DNA from: Mucilaginibacter sp. PPCGB 2223
GTDB taxonomy: Bacteria > Bacteroidota > Bacteroidia > Sphingobacteriales > Sphingobacteriaceae
Assembly: GCF_001705515.1 (NCBI RefSeq)
Contig: NZ_MDJS01000002.1
Coordinates: 434,001 to 498,000 of the forward strand
Direction of reading: 5' to 3'
DNA: 64,000 nt
The notes beneath the pieces were generated by a model. That model had not been told where the DNA came from. It searched no databases and saw nothing but the letters and a program-made list of their open reading frames with translations. Positions within the stretch are counted from its first letter, which is position 1. Every line of letters starts with the position of its first letter. Positions 53,792-63,681 of the stretch are shown here, piece by piece. The translations under genes and the position numbers were made by a program.

Positions 53792-54275
53792 GGAATACAT
53801 AGATAGCGGTATTCTCGAATCGTATGTGCTGGGCTCGGCTTCGGAAGAAGAGGCCCTCGAATTGCTGCGTTTAAAAAAACAATATCCCGAGATACAGCGA
53901 GCCTTAAACGAGCTTGAAATTGATATGCAACGCATTGCCGAACACATGGCTGTTGCTCCGCCGCCCGGTATGTGGAACCGTATTGAGAATAGCATAAACG
54001 AGCTCATCACCACGCCCGAAATTGAAACCTTGCAACTCAACGGCCGCCGCTATGAACGGCAGGCACAACAGGGCAGCGGCCAGCAATATATCGATATCGA
54101 AGCCGAAAGCACCCATATACGCGTGCATAAAAACTGGAGATGGATTTTTGCGGCCGTATTTATTTTAGGTAAGATATTTTTGGCCTGCGCCATTTATTTT
54201 TATTTAGAGAACCGCCAGGCACAGCAGCAGATACTGGAGCTGAAAACTGAGTTGAAACAGCCGGTACAGCCTTGA
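53781..54275 (+). CDS. Probable anti-sigma factor (single-span membrane protein)
   Basis: 164 aa. The N-terminal helical region (MNIKEYIDSGILESYVLGSASEEEALELLRLKKQYPEIQ) matches the cytoplasmic sigma-binding part of RskA/ZAS-like anti-sigma factors, including the PPPGMWNRI segment at about residue 55-62 seen in Bacteroidota members. One membrane helix follows at about 116-138 (WIFAAVFILGKIFLACAIYFYL), and only a short periplasmic tail of ~26 residues, shorter than typical. The start overlaps the sigma gene by 11 bp (translational coupling). It ends 98 bp before the giant surface protein gene. Confidence 0.72.
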   Translation: MNIKEYIDSGILESYVLGSASEEEALELLRLKKQYPEIQRALNELEIDMQRIAEHMAVAPPPGMWNRIENSINELITTPEIETLQLNGRRYERQAQQGSGQQYIDIEAESTHIRVHKNWRWIFAAVFILGKIFLACAIYFYLENRQAQQQILELKTELKQPVQP

Positions 54276-54373
54276 TTTATGATATGGTTTTATAGAAACG
54301 TCACATGTTTTACTGTATACTTGTATATGTTAAAATTTCTGTAAATTATTAACTTAACTATACTGATAACTGT

Positions 54374-57300
54374 TTGAAAAAATATTTACTTTTCTGTCTG
54401 TTATACCTGATAACATTATTGGCTGTAGCGCAGGCGCCGTTGGTGACTTCGTTTAGTCCGGCAAGCGGACCGGTAGGCACCATGGTAACTATCAGCGGCT
54501 TTTATTTCAACCCTTCTGCTTCTGCGAATATTGTTTCTTTTGGCGGAGTGCGGGCTACCGTTTCAGCTGCATCTCCAACATCGTTAACCATCACTGTACC
54601 CCCAGGCGGCACTTATCAACCTATAGCGGTTTTAAATACCGCCAATGGTTTATCTGGCAATTCGGTAAGGCCGTTTATTGTTACTGCGGATAACAAAGGG
54701 AATTTTACCAGTTCTGATCTCGAGGCTAAAGTAGATTTTAATACGGGTGTAGTGCCTCAGCCTATATGCATGAGTGATCTGGACGGTGACGGCAAATTGG
54801 ATGTTGCCGTTTTAAACACTAACTACACAAGCAATAGTATATCGCTTTTTCGCAATACTTCAACCAGAAATGTGCCATTTAGCACATCATCATTTGCAAC
54901 CAGGGTTGATATTGCTACCAACAATAATCCAAGTTTATTAATGGTGCAAGATATAGATGGCGATGGCAGGCCCGATCTGATAGCCGCAGCCGGCGGCACC
55001 GTTTCCATCTACCATAACAATGCCACCGCGGGAGTTATAAATGCTTCTTCTTTCGCGCCTAAAGTTGATTTCACGATATTAACATCTTCGTTTTCCGATG
55101 TACATATAGCCGATATCGACGGTGATGGAAAACCCGATATCCTGGTAACCGATAACGCTGGAACCACGCTATCCATTTTGTTAAATAAAACTACAACAGG
55201 CAGCATTAACTCAAATTCGTTTGCTGCCAAAGTTGATATTCCGATTGCATGTTATCGATTTGCCGTAGCCGATTTGGATAATGACGGCAAGCTTGACATT
55301 GCCGGAATCAACACCCCACAGAATACTGTATCTGTATTGCATAACATTATGACGGTCACAGGCTCTGTAAGTGCAGCATCTTTTGGCACCAAGGTTGATT
55401 TTGCAACAAGCAAGAGTCCAAGTTCAATTATTGCTGCCGATGTAACGGGTGACGGTAAGCTTGATCTGATAGTAGGTTATTATTTAAACAATGCGATTTG
55501 TATTTTACAGAACTCCACCAACGGCGGCGTAATTAACAGCAGTTCGTTTGGTGCAGAAGTTGATTTTACTACAGGTAAATCGCCAAATTTTATCACTGTC
55601 AATGATATCGATGGTGACGGACAGGTGGATATTGTTGTATCAAATTTTACCGATAATACGATATCGTTGTTTCACAATGTTTACACCGGCGGAGCAATAA
55701 CCTCTTCATCTTTCTCTCCAAAGGTCGATCTGGCTACAGGCCTTGGGCCATCTGGAACAGTAACAGGTGATATAGATGGCGACGGCAGGCCTGAAATTGC
55801 TGTATGTAGCGGTGCCTCGTTTTCATTATATCGTAACAACCCAACAAACCCGCCGGTCATCAGTGCGGTCTCACCGTGGAGCGGCCCCGTCGGTTCAACG
55901 GTTACTATCACCGGTTTAAACTTTAATAAAGATGCCGTTGGCAACAACATAGTATATTTCGGCGCTACACGCGCTACAGTAATATCGGCAACAAATACAC
56001 AACTGGCGGTTACAGTTCCTCCCGGTTCAACATATCAACCAATATCCGTTTTAAATTCAGAAACCCGGCGTACAGGCTTTTCAATTAAGCCATTTAATGT
56101 AACCTACCCGAACAATTCGGTTATCAAAACGATCGACTTTGCTACACCTGGCAATGCATATACCACAACAGCATCGCAAACGGGTATTGAACTTGCAGAT
56201 ATTGATGGTGACGGTAAACCCGACATGATAACAGCCGACCTGAGTACTAAAAATATTGGCGTATGGTTGAATACCGGGTCGGTGAATCAGCAGCTTACGG
56301 GCCAATTTGCGGGTGTAGTATTTTTTGACGGAGGCGACGCTATAGACATGTTTAAAATTGCAGATCTGGATGGTGACGGCAAACCGGATATAGCCACTAT
56401 AAACAGCAAAACCCAAATACTATCAATACTGCATAATATTTCGACTCCAGGTCATGTAGCTTTTGATAAACGGATAGACTTTACGGTATATGCCAATCTT
56501 TTATACACCGAGATAGCTTTGGCGGATATTAACATGGATGGTAAACCCGATGTTATATTATCGGGCGGTAATGCAGGATATATCTCGGTCCATCGCAATA
56601 CATCAACTTCCGGCGCCATTTCATTTGCACAACCGGTTATTCTGAATAATTATCTATCGTCAACCGCAGGCACGCAGATCGGCGATATTGATGGCGATGG
56701 CAAACCGGATATTGTGACCTATGGCGCGGCGGTGTTTCGAAACACATCTACTAACACTTCGATAAGTTTTGACGCGCCGGTAAGCTTAACAAATTTAAGC
56801 TGGTCGGTTAAATTGGCCGATCTTGATGGCGACGGCAAACTTGATATCATACTGCCATCGAATGGAAATACCGGGGTTGGCATACTTAGAAACACAGCAG
56901 TACCGGGTGCTATCTCGGCGGCCTCTTTTGCTGCGCTTGTTACGCTCGATGCACATAGCGACCGCCCAACGGATGTCTATATTGCAGATATGGATGGAGA
57001 TGGTAAACCCGACATATTTACTATAAACGGCGACCAATACGGACAAAGCACTATAGGTATACTACATAATGCTACAACAAACAGTAACCTTGCATTCGAT
57101 TATGTTACTGATCTTAATATCCGCTCAACCGCTTACCATATGGCAATCGGAGATATAGATGGCGACGGTTTACCCGATATATTGGTGCCCACAGGATATA
57201 ATATCCAACCATTTTATTATCGCCCGCTTAATGTCAGCCAAAGTACACCGCCGATTATTACCTCGATTGCGCCAACCCGGGTAGCCATTGGCAGCACAGT

Positions 57301-59860
57301 TACCATAACCGGAAGCGGGTTTAACCCGCAAGCGCAAAAAAACATTGTTTTATTTGGCGATGTTCAGGCAAAAATAACTTCGGCATCGGCAACTAACTTA
57401 TCAGTTACTGTGCCGGTTGGAAATAACTACAGTAATTTATCGGTAATAAATACCGATAACGGTCTTGCCGGATATTCATACACTCCGGTAAGTGTTACTT
57501 TCAATTCAAAACAGAGCATAGCAGCAACCGATTTTGCTGCACCCGTGATATTAACCCTCGGCGTCAATGCGATTAGAAACAATACCCTGCTGAAAGATAT
57601 TGACGGTGATGGCAAGCTTGATCTGCTTGTGTTTAGCTACGACGTTATCACCAGTTTAAATTCATTGTTGATATATCGAAATATTTCTACCACGGGCAGC
57701 CTGACAACATCATCATTTGCCGCACCTGTTGTGTTTACCGAAGCTGTTTACGGATTATATTATGTAGCGGATATGGATGCTGACGGTAAACCCGACATTA
57801 TATTTTTCGGTTCGTATAACGGCGGCCAAAACGCATATTATTTTAAAAAGAACATATCAACTGCCGGTAACATTACTTTCGCCAATTACACAGGTACAAC
57901 AATAACACAATCTATACCGGCAGCAAGTGGTTTTGTTGATATTGACGGCGACGGGTTACCCGACCTTATCGGAGCCAGCGGAGATACCGGTTATCCTTCA
58001 AACTCGGCCTGGGTTATGCATAATATTTCCCGCACGCCATTTACTTTTTCGCCTCCTAAAAGTTATCTGGCAGCACCGGCCACCGATGCTCAGAACCACT
58101 TAGGCTTAACCGCGCTGGCGGTTGATGATCTGGACGGTGATGGGAAGCCTGATTTTGCCGTTACAAGTCAGAGTGGAAGTGTATCGATACTGAAAAACAA
58201 GGCTGTGCCCGGTATAATTGATAATTCATTTGCACCGTGTGTAAATACCTCACTTACTAAGTATATGCTCACAAGTATTACTTCGGGGGATATCGACGGT
58301 GACGGCAAACCGGATTTGATTGTATCGGATTTCTCAGACAGCACCCTGTTTATTTTACGCAATACATCAACCACCGCAAACATCAATTTTGCTTCAGCAT
58401 TTCAATTAAAGGCATTACCCTCTGCTGCGACAATTTTAACAGATATTGATGGAGATGGAAAGCCAGATATAGTTTTAACGGCTTATCAGAGTCTATCTAT
58501 ATTTCGCAATACCAGCACAAGCAGCAACATGTCTTTTTCGCCAATGGTAAATATTACTAATACCGGAGCAGCAGGCACTTCTATAGGCGATCTGGACGGT
58601 GATGGCAAGGCCGATCTGGTAACAACTTCTGGTAATAAGATCGCTATTTATCGCTATGCGCCACCGGTTCCGCAGCCACCTGCCATTGCCTCATTCACAC
58701 CAACTACGGCATCTGCGGGCACTACCATAACTATACGTGGCGCAAACCTGGATAACGCTACGGCGGTATCCTTCGGGGGCACGGCGGCGGCATCATACAA
58801 TCTGGTATCAACCAGCGTTATTACCGCCGTGGTGGCATCCGGCACAACGGGCAACGTAAGCGTTACAACCTTTGGCGGTACAGGTAATTTGCCCGGTTTC
58901 ATTTTTGTACCTGTACCAACTATCACCGCCGGTGGTTCAACCACCTTTACGCAAGGGGGCAACGTAGTATTAACCGCCAGCCCGGGTACAGGTTATGCCT
59001 ACCAATGGTTTAAAGATGGTGTTGCCATAAACGGCGCTACTGCAGCAAGTTATACCGCTACGCAAAGCGGAGCATATACAGTGTCTATTACTTTAAACGG
59101 CGTCAACCAAACATCGGCAACTACCATAGTTTCCAGCGTTTTCACCCTCCCGGCCTCCAACTTTAGTTTATCGGCCAACAGTGCCACCTGCCATGGCTCG
59201 GCCAACGGTACGATCAGTATTGCAGCAGCACAGAATTTAAATTATACGGCAACCATAACAGGTGGCAGCGTAAACGCGACCTATCCGTTTACTACAAACA
59301 AAACCATCAGTAACCTGGCAGCCGGCACCTATAATGTTTGCTTTACGGTAGCCGGGCAAAGTAGCTACCAGCAGTGTTTTACCGTGGTGATCACTGAGCC
59401 GAAAGATCTGTCGGTATATGCAGCAGTAAACAATACCATCCAAAGTGTAAACCTTACCCTGGATGGGGGCAATACCTATTTTATTACCCTGAATGGAGTA
59501 ACGACGACAACCACGAACAGTAACATCAGCCTGGCGTTAAACAAAGGGATAAACGACCTGATGGTGACTACAGATAAACCCTGCCAGGGCACCTATCAAA
59601 AGCGTATCGATCTTTCTACCGGCGTATCGGCTTACCCGAACCCGTTCACATCAACGCTGCATGTAAATATTGGCAATGACCAGGTAGCGTCGGCAACGAT
59701 CGAATTATACAACACTGCCGGATTAAAAGTTTACAGTAAACAATTTAATAACGTATCGGGCGAAGTGGAGATAGCACCGGGCAACCTCATGCCAGGCATC
59801 TATATGCTCAAATTATCAACAGATCAGTTGGAGAAAGTATTTAAAGTAGTAAAACAATGA
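54374..59860 (+). CDS. Giant FG-GAP/VCBS propeller surface protein with T9SS sorting domain
   Basis: 1828 aa. The start is TTG at 54374; it directly precedes a signal peptide (KKYLLFCLLYLITLLAVAQ) and no ATG exists between the upstream stop and residue 37. Architecture: IPT/TIG (about 22-105), propeller 1 (125-490), IPT 2 (492-575), propeller 2 (580-950), IPT 3 (957-1040), propeller 3 (1045-1430), IPT 4 (1436-1510), Ig-like (1514-1590), a Cys-containing repeat (1595-1680), linker and T9SS type A sorting tail (AYPNPFTSTL, about 1753-1828). Each propeller has exactly seven D-[IL]-D-G-D-G-K-[PL]-D calcium-loop repeats. Secreted, calcium-stabilised, probably an adhesin. The C-terminal part is shared with 2530-4965. 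Confidence 0.92.
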   Translation: MKKYLLFCLLYLITLLAVAQAPLVTSFSPASGPVGTMVTISGFYFNPSASANIVSFGGVRATVSAASPTSLTITVPPGGTYQPIAVLNTANGLSGNSVRPFIVTADNKGNFTSSDLEAKVDFNTGVVPQPICMSDLDGDGKLDVAVLNTNYTSNSISLFRNTSTRNVPFSTSSFATRVDIATNNNPSLLMVQDIDGDGRPDLIAAAGGTVSIYHNNATAGVINASSFAPKVDFTILTSSFSDVHIADIDGDGKPDILVTDNAGTTLSILLNKTTTGSINSNSFAAKVDIPIACYRFAVADLDNDGKLDIAGINTPQNTVSVLHNIMTVTGSVSAASFGTKVDFATSKSPSSIIAADVTGDGKLDLIVGYYLNNAICILQNSTNGGVINSSSFGAEVDFTTGKSPNFITVNDIDGDGQVDIVVSNFTDNTISLFHNVYTGGAITSSSFSPKVDLATGLGPSGTVTGDIDGDGRPEIAVCSGASFSLYRNNPTNPPVISAVSPWSGPVGSTVTITGLNFNKDAVGNNIVYFGATRATVISATNTQLAVTVPPGSTYQPISVLNSETRRTGFSIKPFNVTYPNNSVIKTIDFATPGNAYTTTASQTGIELADIDGDGKPDMITADLSTKNIGVWLNTGSVNQQLTGQFAGVVFFDGGDAIDMFKIADLDGDGKPDIATINSKTQILSILHNISTPGHVAFDKRIDFTVYANLLYTEIALADINMDGKPDVILSGGNAGYISVHRNTSTSGAISFAQPVILNNYLSSTAGTQIGDIDGDGKPDIVTYGAAVFRNTSTNTSISFDAPVSLTNLSWSVKLADLDGDGKLDIILPSNGNTGVGILRNTAVPGAISAASFAALVTLDAHSDRPTDVYIADMDGDGKPDIFTINGDQYGQSTIGILHNATTNSNLAFDYVTDLNIRSTAYHMAIGDIDGDGLPDILVPTGYNIQPFYYRPLNVSQSTPPIITSIAPTRVAIGSTVTITGSGFNPQAQKNIVLFGDVQAKITSASATNLSVTVPVGNNYSNLSVINTDNGLAGYSYTPVSVTFNSKQSIAATDFAAPVILTLGVNAIRNNTLLKDIDGDGKLDLLVFSYDVITSLNSLLIYRNISTTGSLTTSSFAAPVVFTEAVYGLYYVADMDADGKPDIIFFGSYNGGQNAYYFKKNISTAGNITFANYTGTTITQSIPAASGFVDIDGDGLPDLIGASGDTGYPSNSAWVMHNISRTPFTFSPPKSYLAAPATDAQNHLGLTALAVDDLDGDGKPDFAVTSQSGSVSILKNKAVPGIIDNSFAPCVNTSLTKYMLTSITSGDIDGDGKPDLIVSDFSDSTLFILRNTSTTANINFASAFQLKALPSAATILTDIDGDGKPDIVLTAYQSLSIFRNTSTSSNMSFSPMVNITNTGAAGTSIGDLDGDGKADLVTTSGNKIAIYRYAPPVPQPPAIASFTPTTASAGTTITIRGANLDNATAVSFGGTAAASYNLVSTSVITAVVASGTTGNVSVTTFGGTGNLPGFIFVPVPTITAGGSTTFTQGGNVVLTASPGTGYAYQWFKDGVAINGATAASYTATQSGAYTVSITLNGVNQTSATTIVSSVFTLPASNFSLSANSATCHGSANGTISIAAAQNLNYTATITGGSVNATYPFTTNKTISNLAAGTYNVCFTVAGQSSYQQCFTVVITEPKDLSVYAAVNNTIQSVNLTLDGGNTYFITLNGVTTTTTNSNISLALNKGINDLMVTTDKPCQGTYQKRIDLSTGVSAYPNPFTSTLHVNIGNDQVASATIELYNTAGLKVYSKQFNNVSGEVEIAPGNLMPGIYMLKLSTDQLEKVFKVVKQ

Positions 59861-59954
59861 GAAGCAGATCATCATATTAAGCATAGCATCATCAACCCTA
59901 AACAAGGCAAGATAACGTATCTCGTACGAATTCCTGATGGTATCCGTATCTTAA

Positions 59955-60743
59955 TTAATTGCTCCTGTCAACATCGTGCGTCATCGTGATCACATCGCGG
60001 TACCCTGTAGGCTCAATGCGTATTTTCCCGGTAAACGGATGATCGAGCAAAATAATGATATACATTACCATCCCGATAAAAATACCCAGCATGGCGGTAA
60101 TCGTCATGTGCAGGCGCACGCTCTCCATATCGATCATCAATGCCGATACCAGTAAAATAAACGCGCCGATGAGTATAGGCACCCATATTTCTATGCTCAT
60201 GGCCGAGTCGCCATCCAGTTGCCGCAGGCTACGGTAAGTGGCCAGTTCGTTCAACTGTTCAAACATTTCGGCCATCCGTACATCATTGCCTTTTAATTTC
60301 TCCATTTTGTAAAACACATCGTTAAAATACAAACGGCCGCTATCGCCCTGCGAGCGCAGGTGCTCCATATCCGGATATTCTTTGTACAGCACATAATTTA
60401 CATATTTCAGGTAGCTCTTCATCAGTTCGCGCTGGGCAGGGTCGTTATCCGCGTAATAACGGATGTTACGATACAAACCCTTGGCCAGGCTGCCTTCACG
60501 GTCGGCATTATTATGTCCTTCTTTCATCGAATCCCAAACAAAAAATACCACAAAGCCGAGCAGCAGGCCATAAAAACCGCCCAGTATGGCGAATGTAAAA
60601 CCCACGGCTTCGTTATGGGCGCGCTTATACCTGATCCTGATATACTTTCTGAATATGTAAACACCTGCTACACCGATACTGCCAAAGAGCACAAAAATGA
60701 TAAACAGCAATAAAAACGGTGGTAATTGAAGGATGTAATACAT
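59955..60743 (-). CDS. DUF4239 family membrane protein
   Basis: 262 aa. Two N-terminal membrane helices (PPFLLLFIIFVLFGSIGVAGVYIF and AILGGFYGLLLGFVVFFVW), a long cytoplasmic or periplasmic helical region (DREGSLAKGLYRNIRYYAD...), and two further helices (WVPILIGAFILLVSALMI and ITAMLGIFIGMVMYIIILLDHPF). This pattern, including the ending LDHPFTGKI, is that of DUF4239 proteins, which are distantly bestrophin-like. Function unknown. It stands alone, convergent with the giant surface-protein gene. Confidence 0.85.
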   Translation of the reverse strand: MYYILQLPPFLLLFIIFVLFGSIGVAGVYIFRKYIRIRYKRAHNEAVGFTFAILGGFYGLLLGFVVFFVWDSMKEGHNNADREGSLAKGLYRNIRYYADNDPAQRELMKSYLKYVNYVLYKEYPDMEHLRSQGDSGRLYFNDVFYKMEKLKGNDVRMAEMFEQLNELATYRSLRQLDGDSAMSIEIWVPILIGAFILLVSALMIDMESVRLHMTITAMLGIFIGMVMYIIILLDHPFTGKIRIEPTGYRDVITMTHDVDRSN

Positions 60744-60874
60744 GATGCCGCTAAGGTTTAGGGTTAATATGATAGTTTAAATATATAAAAACAGCAGTTA
60801 AAAATGATACGTTCCAAACTTTCAGTTTTTGAGGTTTATTTTTTATTGATATACTTGATCAACAATAAGCCATC

Positions 60875-62314
60875 GTGAAAACTGATTATGACGCTGTAGT
60901 AGTAGGTTCGGGGCCAAATGGGTTGGCGGCAGCCATTTTATTGCAGCAGCATGGCCTGTCGGTTCTGCTGACCGAAGGTAAGGACAGCATCGGCGGCGGT
61001 TTACGCTCAGAGCAATTAACTCTACCGGGATATATTCATGATGTTTGTTCGGCTATTCATCCGCTTGCGGCAGCCTCGCCCTTTTTTAAAACACTGCCCC
61101 TGCAAAAATTCGGGTTAGAATTTATTTACCCCGCTATAGCTGCGGCGCACCCGTTTGATAATGGCAAAGCAGCCGCGCTCTATCAACCAATAACAGATAC
61201 TGCGCATACACTTGGCGCCGACGAAGGCGCTTATCGTAAACTGATGCAGCCTATTGTAAACAATTGGCCCGCCATTGCCACTAATGTGCTGGGGCCATTG
61301 CGTTTTCCGCAGCACCCGCTAAAAATGGCCAGGTTTGGCCTGGCAGCACTACAACCGGCTACCACATTGTCCGGGCGGTTTAAAACGCCCGAAGCCAAAG
61401 GTTTACTGGCGGGCATGGCGGCGCACTGCATGCAGCCTATCAGCAACCCGGCATCATCGGCAGTGGCTTTGGTTTTACTGGCAGCCGGACACCTGAACGG
61501 CTGGCCCTTACCTAAAGGGGGTTCGCAACAGATAGCTCATGCGCTTGCAGGCTATTTTATTTCGCTGGGCGGGAAGATCGAAACCGGTACTTATATCCGG
61601 TCGATGGGGCAACTGCCATCGGCAAAAGCTGTTTTGTTTGATGTAACACCCCGGCAATTGCTGCAGATAGCCGGGCACCGGTTCTCGAATATTTATAAAT
61701 GGCAATTGCAGCGTTATCGCTATGGCATGGGCGTGTTCAAGGTCGACTGGGCGCTCGATGGGCCCATCCCGTTCACCGCCGGGCAATGCCGGCATGCCGG
61801 TACCGTGCACATCGGCAACGCCATCAACGAAATTGCCGCTTCCGAAAAACAGACGTGGCAGGGCCAACACCCCGAAAAGCCTTTTGTATTGCTGGCACAG
61901 CAAAGCTTGTTCGATAACAGCAGGGCGCCGCAGGGCAAACATACTGCCTGGGCCTACTGCCATGTACCGCATGGGTCGGTACGCGACATGACCGACCGGA
62001 TAGAAAACCAGGTTGAGCGTTTTGCGCCGGGTTTTAAGGACCGTATCCTGGCCCGCCATACCATGAACGCCGCCCAGGTTGAAGCTTATAACCCCAACTA
62101 TATCGGCGGCGATATCGGCGGCGGAGTTACCGATCTTGGCCAGTTGTTTACCCGCCCGGCTTTACGCTGGTCGCCGTACCGCACATCGGCAAAAGGCATC
62201 TATATCTGCTCATCGTCAACGCCGCCGGGCGGCGGCGTGCATGGCATGTGCGGCTATCATTCCGCCCGGCAGGCATTAAGGGATATTTTTAACATCCCGC
62301 TAAAAGCTTTATAG
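60875..62314 (+). CDS. Phytoene-desaturase-like FAD-dependent oxidoreductase
   Basis: 479 aa, start GTG at 60875. The N-terminal Rossmann FAD motif is AVVVGSGPNGLAAAILLQQHGLSVLLTE (residues 6-33) followed by GGGLRSEQLTLPG, typical of the phytoene desaturase/CrtI and retinol-saturase group. GGSQQIAHALAGYFISLGGKI and the C-terminal SSSTPPGGGVHGMCGYHSARQAL (second FAD contact) complete the family pattern. No signal peptide. No other carotenoid gene is seen nearby, so the substrate may be a lipid other than phytoene. It stands alone. Confidence 0.88.
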   Translation: MKTDYDAVVVGSGPNGLAAAILLQQHGLSVLLTEGKDSIGGGLRSEQLTLPGYIHDVCSAIHPLAAASPFFKTLPLQKFGLEFIYPAIAAAHPFDNGKAAALYQPITDTAHTLGADEGAYRKLMQPIVNNWPAIATNVLGPLRFPQHPLKMARFGLAALQPATTLSGRFKTPEAKGLLAGMAAHCMQPISNPASSAVALVLLAAGHLNGWPLPKGGSQQIAHALAGYFISLGGKIETGTYIRSMGQLPSAKAVLFDVTPRQLLQIAGHRFSNIYKWQLQRYRYGMGVFKVDWALDGPIPFTAGQCRHAGTVHIGNAINEIAASEKQTWQGQHPEKPFVLLAQQSLFDNSRAPQGKHTAWAYCHVPHGSVRDMTDRIENQVERFAPGFKDRILARHTMNAAQVEAYNPNYIGGDIGGGVTDLGQLFTRPALRWSPYRTSAKGIYICSSSTPPGGGVHGMCGYHSARQALRDIFNIPLKAL

Positions 62315-62534
62315 GGGCTATCCCGGCTTCGTGTAAAAAGTACACTATTGTCAATTTTACACTTGTTGCCATTTTGGTAACATTGATTTGCGATCGTTAC
62401 AAATAACCTCATTAAAACCAGCACATTGGCTGTATACTTATATTTCTATGTAATTTTTTTGTTAATTATGATAATTTTCTGGAATTTCACCTAATATTTA
62501 CCAATTGACCTTCTAAACTTATTGCCGTCTAAAA

Positions 62535-63131
62535 ATGACTGATTACGCTAAGCTGTCGGAAGTTGAACTTGTAGAATTACTGAGGGAAGACGAGCTTAAT
62601 GCCTTTAAAGAGATTTATAAAAGGTATTGGAAAAAGCTGTACGGCGCGGCATTCAAGCGCCTGAAAAATAAGGAAATATCAGAAGAAATAGTACAGGAAC
62701 TGTTTACCAACCTTTGGTTTAAGCGGCACTCGTTCCACATTAATCATGGTGTCGATGCCTTTTTATATGCATCAGTAATGCACCTGGTTATCGATCACTT
62801 CCGCAAAGAGTCGGTACGCGAAAAATACCGTGAAGCGTTTAAGGTGATCCATACCGATACCGATAATTCGACAGAAGAACAGATATTGTTAAAAGACCTG
62901 GCCGATACCCTCGAGCTGGAGATCAACCAGCTGCCCGATAAATGCCGCTCGGTATATACCTTAAGCCGCAAGGAGCACAAATCGAACAAAGAGATCGCTC
63001 TTTACCTGGGCATTTCAGAAAAGACCGTCGAAAATCACCTCACCAAGGCCCTTAAAAAATTGCAACTGGGGCTTAGCCATTACCTTACGCTGGCATTGCT
63101 GATCGCTATCCGCGAGCTGTTTGTTAAGTAA
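62535..63131 (+). CDS. RNA polymerase ECF-type sigma factor (sigma-70 family)
   Basis: 198 aa. Region 2: LNAFKEIYKRYWKKLYGAAFKRLKNKEISEEIVQELFTNLWFKR, with the -10-binding helix; region 4: INQLPDKCRSVYTLSRKEHKSNKEIALYLGISEKTVENHLTKALKKL, a typical HTH. This is the Bacteroidota ECF type common beside FecR-like anti-sigma genes, but no such gene is adjacent here. A hydrophobic C-terminal tail (HYLTLALLIAIREL) is present, as often in this subgroup. The 220-bp upstream gap is AT-rich and holds no gene. Confidence 0.93.
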   Translation: MTDYAKLSEVELVELLREDELNAFKEIYKRYWKKLYGAAFKRLKNKEISEEIVQELFTNLWFKRHSFHINHGVDAFLYASVMHLVIDHFRKESVREKYREAFKVIHTDTDNSTEEQILLKDLADTLELEINQLPDKCRSVYTLSRKEHKSNKEIALYLGISEKTVENHLTKALKKLQLGLSHYLTLALLIAIRELFVK

Positions 63132-63196
63132 GACTGTTTTTCACTTTTAGTGAGGCCGACTGTATTCAGCAAGCCGTTAACTTTTTAACTTTGGGA

Positions 63197-63652
63197 ATGC
63201 TTCAATTACCGGCACTAAAAATTCTATTGCGAATAAGTCTGATAACAGCCGGGGCTGTCGTACTTTATCAGTTAGCCAACCTTTTCCTGGTTTATCGTTA
63301 TTTAAAATATGAGTATGCCATACTTATTGCAGTGCTTATCGCATTGGGCACCGGGATTTTCCTCACAAAAAAATATGGTGCTAAAGAACGCGCCGCAGAA
63401 AACGACTTAGATAAAAACCCCTTAGACTGCCTCACACCTAAAGAATTGCAAATATTGATAATGATCCATGAAGGAAAAACAAATAAGGAAATAGCCGCCA
63501 TCAATTTTGTTGAGCTGACTACTGTCAAAACACACGTAAACAATCTTTATGCAAAATTGGAGGTCAATGATCGTAAATCGGCCTCAAAAATATATGCCCG
63601 GTATGCTTTTACGATAAAATCATCCTTTTCTCCATCCCCCGAAAGCAGATAG
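63197..63652 (+). CDS. Membrane-anchored LuxR-type HTH protein
   Basis: 151 aa from the ATG at 63197 (MLQLPALKILLRI); the TTG at 63191 adds two residues. Two membrane helices (residues about 10-32 and 40-57) come first, then a C-terminal LuxR/GerE-type helix-turn-helix: LTPKELQILIMIHEGKTNKEIAAINFVELTTVKTHVNNLYAKLEVNDR. No receiver domain is present. It may regulate genes while membrane-bound. It is 29 bp upstream of the next gene, which also encodes a membrane protein, so an operon is likely. Confidence 0.85.
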   Translation: MLQLPALKILLRISLITAGAVVLYQLANLFLVYRYLKYEYAILIAVLIALGTGIFLTKKYGAKERAAENDLDKNPLDCLTPKELQILIMIHEGKTNKEIAAINFVELTTVKTHVNNLYAKLEVNDRKSASKIYARYAFTIKSSFSPSPESR

Positions 63653-63681
63653 ATATTCAATAAATCCTACACTTTTGCATC

